Assembly (NCBI RefSeq): GCF_016545825.1 | Contig: NC_052620.1 | Location: 12,772,001 to 12,836,000, forward strand | Reading direction: 5' to 3' | Length of the DNA stretch: 64,000 bases | DNA from: Eucalyptus grandis | Lineage: Eukaryota > Streptophyta > Magnoliopsida > Myrtales > Myrtaceae | Shown: positions 22,506 through 34,277 of the stretch, in pieces | Position numbering within the stretch: the first letter of the stretch is position 1 | How the letters are laid out: the number at the start of each line of letters is the position of its first letter | Made by a program: the position numbers and the translations under genes | Notes under the pieces: model-generated | What the model was told of the DNA's origin: nothing | What the model saw: only the letters and a program-made list of their open reading frames with translations | Databases searched by the model: none

Positions 22506-23111
22506 CAGACGGTAACTCTCTCCCTTTCCTCGCTTAATCTGCCCCTCTCTTCCTCTCTAATTTTCTTCCTTTCAATGATTAACAATCATTGATCTTGCAT
22601 GCCGGCGCCACTTGGCTCTATGGGGGAAACACTTGGCAATTTTCATGCAAGAGGGGCTTCATCCGGCTGGGCTTGGGCCAGCCTTTTGGTCGACGGCCCA
22701 ATGGGGCTTCATGGGCTGGTCGGACAGCAGCCCTTTCCTTTGGGCTTCGCGAGCCAGGCCAAAAGGGCCGAATGGTGGGGCTGATCTTGGGCCAATAAAA
22801 TTCAACCCACTCTTCTAATTTTTTTCCTTTAATCATCACCTAATTACCCATCATATAATTACCTAATTTCCCTTATTCACTCGGCCATAAAAATTGAAAT
22901 CATAAATCAATAAATTCCAATTTATAAAACACATGGCCAATGATTGAATTTTCTTTCCTATCAAATAATTATCCATTAAAAGCTTGGCCATAAATCTTAT
23001 TGCAAATTATGGATTAAATGGCTACAATACAACTTGAGGGTACTTCCATCACCTATTCATAGGCCTTAATGTATTTGGAGGTCGCCATGAATTTTGGGAT
23101 GCCACAGGTGA

Positions 23112-25761
23112 GGAAAAATGCCAAATGGATCGGTGAGATGTCGGTTAATTTTATTGAGCCCGGTTGGTATTGAATCAAGGTCAAATTGAGGAAAAACTGA
23201 ACGAAATTCGTGTGCTCCCACCACCCACGACCTTTGGACCGCTTCGGACTTCTAGAAGTGGGCCTTAGTGGCTCATGGACAGCCAAGGAAGCCATACTTG
23301 GCTGGAAATGGTCAAGGAGACCATGGGATGGAAAGTTGAAGCAAGTGGAGCCCATGTCCCCTGGATCTTTTCTCTCCAACCTCTTCTCTTCCTTCTCCCT
23401 CTCCCTCATTGCCATCCAAAACCCTCTCCATCTCCCTCCTCTCACCTTGTTCGAACCCCACCAATAGCCAAGGAAGTCGCCGGAGCAACCACACCACCGC
23501 CGAACCGTTTTCCTCCTCTATTTTCACTTCTACCGGTTTCTACTCTAGCTAACCTTTTGTCAAAGATCCGAGTAAAAAGTCGACTTTCAGGATGAATCAG
23601 CAAATGAGCTACCCATTGCTGTGACGAGGACATCCAGACCATTCCAACAAGCCTGACCTCGCCCCAAACAGAGCCGCCGGCCGTCCTGTAGGGCCGTTGC
23701 AAGCCGCCGGTTGCCAGTCTGTCGGTCCTCTGCCCGCCTGCACTGTTTCATGATTTTCTTTGTTTTTCTCCCATTCCAACCCTTCCTTTGGCCATTCCAT
23801 CCACCTACAAGATCCCTAAGACCCCGAGAGCCACCGGTTGCCGACCACTCACTCGCTGGAGCTCTGATCAACCCGTTTCTTCACCGTTCGGCCGCCAGTT
23901 ACCTCACCAAGCCTTCCACCGGTTTTGCTTTGCCTAACCGAGCTTGGTTCCTCTCAGTTTCAACAAGATCAGATTAGAAGTTTTGAGGGTTTCCAGCAAG
24001 GTGTCAGGCCCGTTTTGGAGGTGTTCCGGGCCTCGAAACCTAGGCTCGTTTAGAGAAGAAACGTCCCCCGTGACGTTCCCGTTGTTTTGATCCGACCCGC
24101 TCGTTAAACAAGTGAGTTTTGCTCACTAATCCATTATTAGTATGCTAATGATGCTTAGGGGTTGATTATATTTAATTAATTGCAATTAGGTGGATAGATT
24201 ATATTAGAATAATTAAATTAGAGACTTATTAATGCATGTTAGGCAAATAGATAGTGTACTTAACAAGGAAATAGGTCTTGGTATTTATTGAAAGAGTCTC
24301 GGTAATTTTCTGAGCTCGTCTCGGCTTCCAATTTGGCATTATGGGCCTAAATTGGCTTTATTGCATTTATTTAATATTTTATGTAATTATTTAATTATTT
24401 ATTTATTTTCCAAAAATTAGGCGGGATAGCCGACGACCAAAATTTTACACTATGTATAATGGTGTGATCTGTTTATTTATTTGAGCGTTGATTTATGCTA
24501 AATTGAATTAATTATGATTTTAGGATTTTATTCATAAATGAATTAATTTGGTAATTAAGTGAAAAATTACCAAGCATCGGTCTACAGCGCAAAACATCTA
24601 TTTTGGGACTATTGAAAATAGTGGGAGGTTCAAAAGTGAAAATCTTATATTTTGGTTAAGACCGACCGTGTACCCATGCACAGGTATTTTTATCAGAAAT
24701 GATAAAAATGGTGAATTGATTAAATGATCATTTATTAGCATACTATGAAAGTATGGCTGACAGCTTCTGGTGAGCATATATAGAATAGCGGATCAATGGA
24801 TCTAGCAGCTTCTGGCGAGCATATATACACTTATCAGCATACTATAAAAGTATGGCTGTCAACTTCTGGTGAGCATATATAATTCTCAGCATACTATGAA
24901 AGTATGTCTGGCAGCTTTTGGCAAGCATATATAATATACTATATCAGAAATTGAGGTAGCTCTTGGTGAGCATATATATATATATAGTATATTATCTCAT
25001 TAATTGAGGCAGCTTCTTGTGAGCTATACTCCTATTATCGGTTTATAATAAGCAGTCCTAGGTATGATTGGACTTATAGGTAGTATTGATTGAGATGACC
25101 GGGGAATGATCTTATTGACATGTAATCGACTGAGTCGATTGATCAATGATTCAATCTGGTTGGGTTAATTGATTTGTGAAGTGATTAATTGAAGTAATTT
25201 GGTGAATATATGGATTGCATGAATTGTATTGATTTGCAGGAAGGAACTGAGGCCAAGGTAAGTCTTATGATCCGTGTTGTGCTTATGCAGCTTTTTGAGT
25301 GTATTGGCTTCCTAATCGGGTCTTAGGGGGTAGAACTTGCTAAGACATAGTCTCACTGGTTATTGAATAACTATTTTTAGGTCCTTAGATGGCTATGGTG
25401 ACAAGGTGAAGCCTGAAGAATTGACGATCCTATTAGACTAGTTAGTCATAGGATAATTCTCATTTGATGGGAGTTGATTCCCTTTTGCAGACCTTGTTTT
25501 ATGAACTTGTGGTTTAAAACCTGACTTAACAATTCACCTTGTATATATTTGCACTATGGTTTGCAAAGTATATAAGGATGGTTGCTTTTAAAGTGGAAAT
25601 TTGGAGTCCTACTTTCCTATCCCATTATTTTATTGTCTGGAGATTATTTATATGCTTCCGCATGCATATGAAAATGAATGGGTCGGCGATGCGTCCTGGG
25701 ACGTCACTATTATATTGACCAGGTGAGGGATGGGTGCGTGCCCGAGGATCGGGGCGTGACA
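23112..25761 (+). repeat. Gypsy A 5' LTR, second part
   Basis: Continues from 10301 after the X1 insertion and ends GGGGCGTGACA at 25761. It is collinear with the 3' LTR at about 41965-44454. It contains the CAGCTTCTGGTGAGC motif array at about 24750-25030. Confidence 0.88.
24735..25035 (+). repeat. GAGCATATA motif array in the A 5' LTR
   Basis: At least six imperfect copies of AGCTTCTGGTGAGCATATA spaced about 35-75 bp apart, alternating with AGCATACTATGAAAGTATG palindrome-like phrases. The 3' LTR (about 43585-43690) keeps only one to two copies and an (AT)n run in their place. Confidence 0.8.
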
Positions 25762-25773
25762 TACCCATTTAAG

Positions 25774-25785
25774 TGGTATCAGAGC
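25774..25785 (+). promoter_or_regulatory. Gypsy A primer-binding site
   Basis: TGGTATCAGAGC lies 12 bases after the 5' LTR and is complementary to initiator-Met tRNA. It fixes the element's plus orientation. Confidence 0.92.
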
Positions 25786-25970
25786 AATGGTTAAGGATTG
25801 GAGTGATAAGGTGCGACAGACCATGGGATAGTGGTAGGAAAGACATTTAAATTCATGTATTGTGCATGTCAATGCTAGATGATTGGTAAAATTATTTGTC
25901 GTGTGTGTATCGCTCATTTTCTAATCTAGTGTGGATTTGGAAGATAGGTTTCAATATAAAAGGTTGAACC

Positions 25971-27350
25971 ATGAGCGAGCCGGAGCAGAGGACTCCGAGT
26001 AAGAGAACCGTTAGGCCTATGGCTCGGGTTAGGTCGCCGACTAGGGTCGGTACTCGAGGAGGCCGCGGTAAAGCGCTAGCACAGGCTAGCGCTAGTGGCG
26101 AAGCACCACCTCCTGTTGGTGCTGGGGTAGTAGCCCCTAATGATCCCAGGATAGAAGGAATCATACGGGTGCTTGAAGTTATGGGTATTAGAATGGATCA
26201 GCAGGCTCTGAACCAAGCCGCCGTTGTTGAAGCCGCTGCTCAAGCCGCTACTAATGCTACTATTGCCGCCGCTGTCCGCCCCATTTGCCACACCTGCTGC
26301 ACTTGCCGTCGCCCCTGCTGAAGTTCCACCGGGAATTGTGGTCGCTGAAAGACCAATTCACAAGCTGGTATAAGCAATTCTTAAAATCGAACCCACCTCA
26401 GTTCACTGGAATATGAGACCCCAAAGCTGCTACTTTGTGGATTCAAAGATTGGAGAAAGCTTTTGCACTACTAATGTGCAATGAAACTGAGAAAGTAATC
26501 CTTGCAACTTACCAACTGGAGGGAGTTGCAAATACTTGATGGAGGACTACCCAAGGAGTAATATTTCCAAAAGGTGTCGTCCCGGAGTGGAACGCCTTCC
26601 TAGAGGCCTTTAATGACAAATACTTCTCAAAGACTGCCAGAGAAGTGAAGATGGCAGAATTTCAACGTCTTCGCCAAGGTTCCTTAATAGTCGACTAATA
26701 TGAGGCGAAGTTCGCTAAACTTTCGCAATATCCTTTTGAACTAATTAAGAATCCGGCAAACCGAGCGAGAAGGTTTAGGGACAGATTCAAATCGAACTTG
26801 AGAAGCATACGGGTCTCTCCGGATCTGAGAACTTACAATGACCTTTATGGGAGAGCCCAAAAGATCGAGAAAGATCAAAACGAAAGAGCCGCCTCGTCTA
26901 GGCTGGAAGTTTATCTTCCACAGAGAAGCAATCCGATAGGGAAAGAGGCCCATGCCTGAAGGTAGATTTCAAGTTCCGCCCAACAAGAATGGTGGAATTG
27001 GAAAATCATGGCCAAATCAGAATGGCCTATGTCGCTTCTGTGGAAGGCGACACGGTATAGCCCAGTGCCCTAGAAGGACAGGCGCCTGTTTTGAATGTGG
27101 CTAGCAGGGTCACATGGCCAAAGATTGTCCTAGGAGGACAAGAGGACAACCGTAGTTGCCGCCACCACTACCGATTGGGCAGATCAGAGGTTTCGTGCCA
27201 CAGAACACACCACAGAGTGGACTGAACAGACCTCCAGAGCAGGGAAGAGTGTACGCTATCACCAGAGGACAGAAAAAGTGAAAGCACCACAGATAGACAC
27301 CACTTGGATGACGAAAGGAACAAGAATGGACCAACTAGGCACCGAGCAAA
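25971..27350 (+). pseudogene. Gypsy A gag
   Basis: Opens at the ATG at 25971 with a basic, Arg/Ala-rich N-terminus (GGRGKALAQASAS) and an Ala-rich helix. After a frameshift near 26275 the capsid part follows: DPKAATLWIQRLEKAFALL, NETEKVILATYQLEG and EWNAFLEAFNDKYF, the Retrotrans_gag pattern. Stops are TGA at 26537 and TAA at 26696 in that frame. Two zinc knuckles close the protein: CRFCGRRHGIAQC (27030-27068) and CFECG-stop-QGHMAKDC (27089-27130), where TAG replaces one residue. Gag forms the particle and binds RNA. It lies 185 bp after the primer-binding site. Confidence 0.85.
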
Positions 27351-27639
27351 GGAAGAATGTTTTTGAGGTGTTTTTATCAGAGTAGCGCAGCAAGATTTTG
27401 AGTGAAGGTTGTAAAATTCCCGTTGTGGTAATAAAGTGGTAGAAAGATGAATCTCTAACTATAGTTGTACTTGACGGGTTTGCCTATGTATAACTTTGAT
27501 ACCATGTATAAAAAGGTTTGGCTTGAGGAGCTTTTGTTGTAATGAATTGTTGTTGCAATGCGATACAATTTAATCCGTCGATAGAGGAAAATTTTGAATT
27601 TATCATAAGTCAAGGAGGACCTTCAATTTCTCTAATCTC

Positions 27640-29242
27640 GTTGTTAGAGGCAACCCGTTTGTTCGACGGGGTTGTCAAGGTTACACAGCGACTATCGTTG
27701 ATACGATAGTTGAGGAACTAAAAATTGAAGATATTTCAGTTGTGCAAGGATTTCCAGATGTATTCCTAAAAGAATTGACAGGATTGCCGCCAAAGAGAGA
27801 AATTGAGTTCGTGATTGAGTTAGTACCCGAGACAGAGCCGATCTCTAAGGCTCCTTACTGGATGACGTTATCTGAGTTGAAAGAACTAGAGGTACGGATG
27901 CAAGAATTGTTGGATAAGGGATTCATACGTCCCAAAGTGCACCATATTGAGGGACACCAGTTCTGTTTGTAAAGAAGAAGGATGGTTCGTTGCGATTGTA
28001 CATCGATTATCGCCAACTCAATCAGGTGGCGATCAAGAGCAAGTGTTCATTGCTAAAGATCGATGAATAGTGTGACTAGTTATAAAGAATGTGTCGATGT
28101 TTTCAAGGATCGACTTAAGGACAGACTATCGTCAGTTGAGAACCAGAAAAGAGGTTGTACTGAAAACAACGTTTCATACTTGATATGGCTTTTATGGGAA
28201 TACTGTAATGCCATTTGGTTTGATGAATGCTCCAGCTGCTGTCATAGATTTGATGAACCGAGTATTTGAGAAATACCTAGATTAGTCCATGATCATGTTC
28301 ATCAATGATAATCTGATGTATTCGAGTAGTGCTAATGAGCACGAGAGTCATCTGAGTATAGTATTTCAGGCCTTGAAGATCTATGGATTGGATGCTAAGT
28401 TGAGCAAATGCGAGTTGGGTTGACTCATGTCGTGTTCTTAGATAATGTGATTTCAGGCGAAGGAATCTCCGTGGGCCCAAGTAAGAATGAAGCAATGATA
28501 AATTGGCCAAGACCGACGACAGTGACAGAAATTAGAAGTTTTATGGGTTTGGCAGGTTATTACATACTGTTTGTAGAAGGGTTTTCATCTTTAGCGTTGC
28601 CACTGACAAAACTTTTAAAGAAAGAAGAGAAATTTGTGTGGACAAATAAGTGCGAGACTAGTTTCCAAGAGTTTAAGTAGAAGCTAACTACCGCACCTGT
28701 GCTGACCATTCCATTTGGTCCCGGAGAATACGAGATCTTAGTGGTGTGTTGTTCAGAGGATTGGGTTGCGTGCTGATACAACATGGTAGGAGTATTGCAT
28801 ATGCATCCCGCTAGTTGAGACCTCATGAGTTGAACTACCTGACGAATGACTTGGAACTCGCAGCATAAATTTTTTGTACTGAAGACTTGGAGGAGTTAGT
28901 CGTGTGGAGAAAGATTCTGGACCTTCACTGATCAACAAAGTCTCCAGTATTTATTCTTTTAGAAGGAATTGAATGTGAGATAGCACTGTGAATCAGAACT
29001 TTTGAAGGACTAGGGTGTGGTATTTTGTATCACCCTGGGAAGGCGAATTAAGTTATATATGTGCTAAGTTAGGAGTCTTTAGTTGCACATATGCTGGTTA
29101 AAAAATGAACCTTACTTGAGAAAGTTCGAGGTTTTGGTTTTCAATTTTGTGATGGGCTACCTTCCAAATCTTATAGCTGCTCTCAGAATTGAGCCCGATG
29201 CTCAGATTAGAATTAAGGCACGGCTTTGTAAGCCGGGAGGAC
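27640..29242 (+). pseudogene. Gypsy A pol: reverse transcriptase and RNase H
   Basis: Plus-strand frames give VVQGFPDVFLKELTGLPPKR (RT entry), [28 protein letters not shown] (across a frameshift), MPFGL-type sequence near 28215, then MFINDNLMYSS at about 28295-28325, where the catalytic IDD is IND. The frame 28408-28680 has VVFLDNVISGEGI, WPRPTTVTEIRSFMGLAGYY and the thumb region, followed by a degenerate RNase H. The protease expected between gag and RT is not recognisable. The loss of the first catalytic Asp and many stops make it inactive. It is interrupted at 29242 by X2. Confidence 0.85.
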
Positions 29243-29321
29243 TGAGACACCCCTCGAACGGCCCCTGATCCATTAGGGTCGCCACAGTTCACTTACCTTT
29301 CACTTTCCCTAATCACATGTC

Positions 29322-29333
29322 ACTCTAATACCA
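29322..29333 (-). promoter_or_regulatory. Primer-binding-site-like motif inside the X2 LTR
   Basis: On the minus strand TGGTATTAGAGT lies about 80 bp before the LTR's 3' terminus, one base from the intact copy in X3 (50292-50303). Whether it works as a tRNA primer site is unknown. Confidence 0.5.
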
Positions 29334-29885
29334 TTTCAATTGTAGCAGGTCCATACAACTTGGGGGTTTACATCTTTTAGATCGGTCCCTTACGCAGTTC
29401 ATATAACGGAAGCACATCCAACAACTCCCTTCCCTATGTTTAGAAAACGATGCACACCAACTAAGACATTTATAGGTAAAAGCCGAACACTTTTATTTAC
29501 TTAAACCAGATGGACATCATTCATTAGTACATTAAAATGCCGTAGTCTTCTATACTCGGCTATACTTCAAAAGATGACCGACATCTTCTTCAACAGTCGT
29601 CTACTTAAAGTCCATCGATTAGTGTCGGCGTCCAAAAGTTCCTTCCTTTGCTCTCCTCCTCCTCGCAGTCATATCTAACCACTCGATCCATCTATCGATG
29701 GCAGGGGCAGCAGAGGTATCTTGTCTAGTCTAAAATGTTAGTCCCCAAACGGGGTGAGTACAACCACTCAGCAGTAAAGATCCACCAAACTACACGATGT
29801 GTCAGACAGAACAATCAGAACAATCAAGGTATCACGAATAAAGCACATATCATCTATGCATTCGAACATACCTCACCATACAACC

Positions 29886-30460
29886 ATGCATATATCACCA
29901 TACAACGTGCATATACCACCATGCACTTGTACATATATCATCAGGCAGCCATGCATATATCACCATGCAACGTGCATATATCACCATGCACTTGTACATA
30001 TATAATCAAACAGCCATGCATATATCACCATGCAACGTGCATATATCACGATGCACTTGTACATATATCATCAGGCAGCCAAGCATATATCACCATGCAA
30101 TGTGCATATATCACCCTGCACTTGTACATATATCATCAAGCAGCCATGCATATATCACCATGCAACGTGCATATACCACCATGCACTTGTACATATATCA
30201 TCAGGCAGCCAAGCATATATCACCATGCAATGTGCATGTATCACCATGCACTTGTACATATATCATCAAGCAGCCATGCATATATCACTATGCAACGTGT
30301 ATATATCACAATGCACTTGTACATATATCATCAAGTAGCCATGCATATATCACCATGCAACGTGCATATACCACCATGCACTTATACATATATCATCAGG
30401 CAGCCAAGCATATATCACCATGCAACGTGCATATACCACCATGCACTTCATGCTTGCATT
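29886..30460. repeat. 65-bp minisatellite, about nine units
   Basis: Anchor words ATGCATATATC or AAGCATATATC recur at 29886, 29951, 30016, 30081, 30146, 30211, 30276, 30341 and 30406, exactly 65 bp apart. Units carry GCATATAxCACCATGCA and TTGTACATATATCATCA. X3 has two to three units (49600-49750) and X1 one to two, so copy number varies within the family. Confidence 0.95.
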
Positions 30461-31503
30461 TCCATGAGATTCATCCCATGCCATATGCACACATCCATGC
30501 GCATGATTCAATTCTCAATTTTATCTTTCACAAGGATCTCATCATTTTTCTTTCCAGGGACCAATGTTTGCATCCCTCATTTATCGCTCGCATCCAACTT
30601 GGCATCACGAGGAGCCTCTGGCACACACCTCCGGGCATCCGGCACACACCTCCGGGCATCTCGCATCCCACCTGGCATCACGAGGAATCTCCGGGGCTCG
30701 CCATGAAAATGGTTACCCCTACCCTCCGGGCATGCATCATAATACAACTCCTCACCCTCCGGGCATGTATCATAATACAACCGGGCATTCCGACACTCCT
30801 GGGGAAAACCTCTGGGCATGTATTCATAATAGAACCAGGCATCCAAAGGGCATCGATTCATTTGAACCTTTGGGCATCCCGACTCCCGGGGCATCATCGG
30901 CTCACACCTCCGACGGTATCATCATTATCACAATGTATATTCATATATATGTCTCATTTTCAACATGGCATTTGATGCAACAATATCAAAGGTCTAAATC
31001 AGCTTTTTGATGTCATATGATATGCTAAACGTCACCATATATGCAGTACACATAACACCCACGATATCACATTTCATAAGCATTTCATTGGTTTTTGAAA
31101 ATAAAACCAATTTTCGGGTAAAACATAATGCACCTCTTTAGTAAATATTCTTGGAAAATTAGTAAAAAATATCAATAAATTCTGAAAATTTAACATGAGG
31201 TAAACAAGATCCAGATGAAGATATTTTGTGAAGAACACCATGTCAAGAAAGTTCCACATCAATCACATAGATCCACACATCACAGCAAAAGAAATTCCAG
31301 CACCACTTCTTGCATAGTTTCAGAAATAATTTCGATTAGACCCTTAAATAAACTTCAAAAATTATGAGATTTTTATATGTTATAGATGAGATCTAGAGGT
31401 AAAAGTATCATGCAGAAATAAAAGTCTGATTCCTTTTGGATCAAAAGTTATAATTTTTATAACTCTCACTAACTCTCGGTTCACTGTCCAGATTCACCCT
31501 TTT

Positions 31504-32045
31504 CAAAGAAAATCATTTTCCCCGATCATTACTTGTTATTTTATCCTCAAATTTTAGTATGTTACTCCAAAAGATATTTTCTACAACTATTATCAAGAAC
31601 ACTAAATCAAATTCGGACTGGATAATTTTATAAAATTCACAGAATCGCACTAGGTCAGCATAATGGCTTCCAGATCTAGCTTCTACAAAGAAAAATGGTT
31701 TCACCGACCTATACTTGTTCATTTCCTCTCAAATTTTGATATGTTACTCTACCAAAAGTTCTCTACAACTTTCATCAAAAATTCGAAGTGAGATTTCAAC
31801 TAGAACATTGCATGCAACTCACGAAATCACCGAAGATCAACATAATAGTTTTCAGGTCTAGTTTCTTCAAAGGAAAATCATCTCACCAACCAATACTTGT
31901 CCGTTTCCTCTCAATTTTTAGTATGTTAATCTTCAAGAAATCCTCTACAACTGTCATCAAGAAGTCAAAGTCAGATTCCCACTAGAACATCGCATGCAAC
32001 TCACGAAATCATCGAATATCGGACTGTTTTTTTTCCAGAAATAGA
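31504..32045. repeat. 182-bp tandem repeats in X2, three units
   Basis: Units start CAAAG(A/G)AAAAT at 31504, 31686 and 31868, each with a TTGT..TTTCCTCTCAA / TATGTTA / CTACAACT pattern in the same order. X1 and X3 carry two units each. Confidence 0.85.
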
Positions 32046-32818
32046 ACACTAGGCTAGAACACAACTCTTATAGCTTTGAAATTTCACACTTCATCCACAC
32101 CCGAAATCCACCATTCATCACACACAAAACACAGCAAGCAAAGGGTAGATCAATGGACTCTACTTGCCTCTAATCCGAGCACAACACAGCAAACAAAGAC
32201 GGCGGGGCAAGGCGGAACTCGGCGGCTCAACGGCGGCGATGAACCTCCTCCTTCTTCCTTTCTCTCTTCCTCTCTTCCTCTCTTCCTCTCCTTCTCTCGC
32301 ACGGTAGCTCTCTCTCTCTCTCAATTCGCTCACTCTCCCTCTCTTTCTTTCCCCTTCATCATTTGCAATCATTTGGTTTGCATGGCTAATGCCGCTTGGC
32401 CCTAGTGGAAAGACACTTGGCATTTTTCCCATGCACATGATGGGCTAGAAGATGGGCCGGGCCTCCTCCCCTTGGTCGATGGCAGCTCCTTTCCTTTGGG
32501 CTTCGCGGGCCAGGCCAAAAGGGCCGAATGGTGGGGTTAGTCTTGGGCCTAAAAAATTCAACCCACTCTTCTCTAATTTTTCCCTTTAATTATCACCTAA
32601 TTACCCATCATATAATTACCTAATTACACTTATTCACTTGGCCATAAAACTTGCAACATAAATTAATAAATTCCAACTTATAAATCACATAGCCAAAAAT
32701 AGAATTTTCTTTCTTATCAAATAATTATCCATTGAAAAGCTTGGCCTTAATCTTATTGCAAATCATGGATCAAAGCACATCTAAAGATTGACATGAATCT
32801 CTAGGATGCCACAAGGAC

Positions 32819-33740
32819 TGTTACAAACTCTTGAGACCCCAGAGTGGATATGAGTGCACATCATGATGGACTTTGTGACGGACTCACTAAGAAGTCAAAA
32901 GGGTAATGATTCCATTTGGGTAGTGGTCGACAGACTGATGAAGTCGGCTCACTTTATCGCCGTATGGAAGGATCTTGATTAGAATAGGCATGCAAAAGTA
33001 TATGTGTGTCAGACAGTTCGTTTACATGGAGTGCTAGTGATGAACTTATATCAGATCTAAAACCAAGGTTCCCAATTTCAGCAGAACAGTCAAATAGTTC
33101 CTTTTGAAGCATTGCATAGGAGAATATTTAGAACTTCAATTGTTGAGATGAAATCAGAGAATAAAATATTGCAACCCGGAGTTAGTTCAGCAGTCAATGA
33201 TTGCAGTTGCTGTGATCAGAGATAGATTCAAGACCGCTAAGAGCTACCAAAATTGTTGTATTGTTGAGCATCAAAGACCCTTAAAGTTCCAAATTGGTGA
33301 TTACATCTTTCTGAATGTGTTACCAATAAGGGAAAAAACTGAAACCGAGGTACGTAGGTCCATTTAAGATTCTAGAGTAAGAATCAGGATCCTAATGTAT
33401 GGTCTTGCATTGTCGCCGAGGTAGGCACAGGTGCATGACGTCTTTCATGTGTCGAGGTTGGGGACGTATGAACCTGACCTGACCCGCTTGCTAAAGCTCG
33501 AAGAATTAAACGTCGACAACAGAGTGTAGTACATGGAAAGCCCGGTTCATTTAAGATTCTAGAGTAAGAATCAGGGATCCTAATGTATGGTCTTGCATTG
33601 TTGCCAAGGTAGGCACAAGTGCATGACGTCTTTCATGTGTCGAGGTTGAGGACGTATGAACCTGACCTGACCCACGTGCTAAATCTCGAAGAATTAAACG
33701 TCGACGACAGAGTGTAGTACATGGAAAGCCCGGTTCAGAT
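32819..33740 (+). pseudogene. Gypsy A pol: integrase core and C-terminus
   Basis: Resumes after X2. From about 32868 the frame reads MDFVTDSLRSQKGNDSIWVV then VDRLMKSAHFIAVWKD, the integrase catalytic core with its first Asp. The middle with the second Asp and Glu is too decayed to follow. Near the end are HDVFHVSRLGTYEPDLT and, in a second copy, HDVFHVSRLRTYEPDLT, the conserved C-terminus of chromovirus-type pol. A 187-bp tandem duplication (33361-33547, 33548-33734) doubles this part. Integrase would join the cDNA to the chromosome. Not functional here. Confidence 0.8.
33361..33734 (+). repeat. 187-bp tandem duplication in the A integrase C-terminus
   Basis: CATTTAAGATTCTAGAGTAA occurs at 33361 and again at 33548, and the two 187-bp units match almost throughout (for example GTATGGTCTTGCATTG in both). 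Confidence 0.92.
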
Positions 33741-33906
33741 TATGGTTCAGAACAGATTTTATGTACCAAGATGATCCCCTTGGTCAAAGTGGTCTAACAA
33801 CACCACGCGACTGAAGAAGCAACCAGGGAAAGTGAGACTAGATGAGACGACGATACCGCCACCTTTTTGTTTAAGGATTGGTAAAGGTTTAAATTCCGAG
33901 GACGAA

Positions 33907-33919
33907 AGAGGGGAAGAGT
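33907..33919 (+). promoter_or_regulatory. Gypsy A polypurine tract
   Basis: AGAGGGGAAGAGT directly precedes the 3' LTR that starts TGTGACATCC at 33920. It would prime plus-strand synthesis. Confidence 0.88.
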
Positions 33920-34277
33920 TGTGACATCCTGAATTTCTAGTACTGTTTTCAATTGAATAAATCGGGCCTTTCATCGACGCGTCTATAGTGCTATTCTTAG
34001 AGCGATCATTCGTGAGATAACTAGACTTTCTTGGAAAGTCATTAAGAGATTTTAAAGCAATGGACTTGAGAATTCAATCAGAAGTCAACTACTCGACCGT
34101 GCTAGTTCGCAGGGGTCATTACGGCATTGTCAAAATCGATCAGAGATCAAGGATAGGTCGATTCGACTGAGATGTGTGATCAAAGTGTGGGTGATTCCAC
34201 CTGATGACAAAATTCTCGTTGAACAGCACTAGACCGATTTTATGTTGTTTTGGGTACCATGTGCCCATAATTGAAAC
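33920..34277 (+). repeat. Gypsy A 3' LTR, first part
   Basis: Starts TGTGACATCC after the polypurine tract and parallels 9592-9950. It ends at GAAAC (34273-34277), the target site of copia F. Confidence 0.88.

Larger units (their letters stand above)
10302..23106 (-). mobile_element. Solo LTR of family X (X1), split by copia B
   Basis: The 5-mer GGTGA flanks both sides (10297-10301, 23107-23111) and the ends are TGTGGCACC...GATGCCACA. Removing copia B leaves 256 + 2965 bp, that is about 3.2 kb, homologous end to end with X2 and X3. No gag, pol or second LTR belongs to it, so it is a solo LTR from LTR-LTR recombination. I infer minus orientation because the other strand then starts TGTGGCATCC and ends GGGGTGCCACA, parallel to the LTRs of A and D. 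It contains one to two copies of the 65-bp repeat (about 20755-20830), CTCCGGGCATC repeats (20990-21190), two copies of the 182-bp repeat (about 21810-22130) and (CT)n runs at 22426-22505. Confidence 0.85.
29243..32813 (-). mobile_element. Solo LTR of family X (X2)
   Basis: Perfect 5-bp duplication AGGAC (29238-29242 and 32814-32818). Ends TGAGACACC...GATGCCACA; length 3571 bp. It has no internal region. It contains nine 65-bp repeats (29886-30460), CTCCGGGCATC repeats (30600-30900), three 182-bp repeats (31504-32045) and a CT-rich leader near 32250-32345. It interrupts gypsy A pol between RNase H and integrase. Orientation is inferred by similarity of the termini to A and D. Large open frames inside are repeat artefacts. 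Confidence 0.9.

Noticed and set aside
22139..22537. 132-codon open frame with a long Ser-Leu tail
   Set aside because: Created by (CT)n microsatellites in the X LTR; the same region in X2 and X3 is not conserved as protein.
29886..30460. Regular repeat array resembling a CRISPR
   Set aside because: Units are contiguous with no unique spacers, and the context is a plant LTR.
29735..30975. Overlapping plus-strand open frames of 323 and 336 codons
   Set aside because: They run through the 65-bp tandem array in more than one frame. The His/Tyr/Cys-rich protein pattern simply repeats every three units. Homologous places in X1 and X3 have different lengths. Not a gene.
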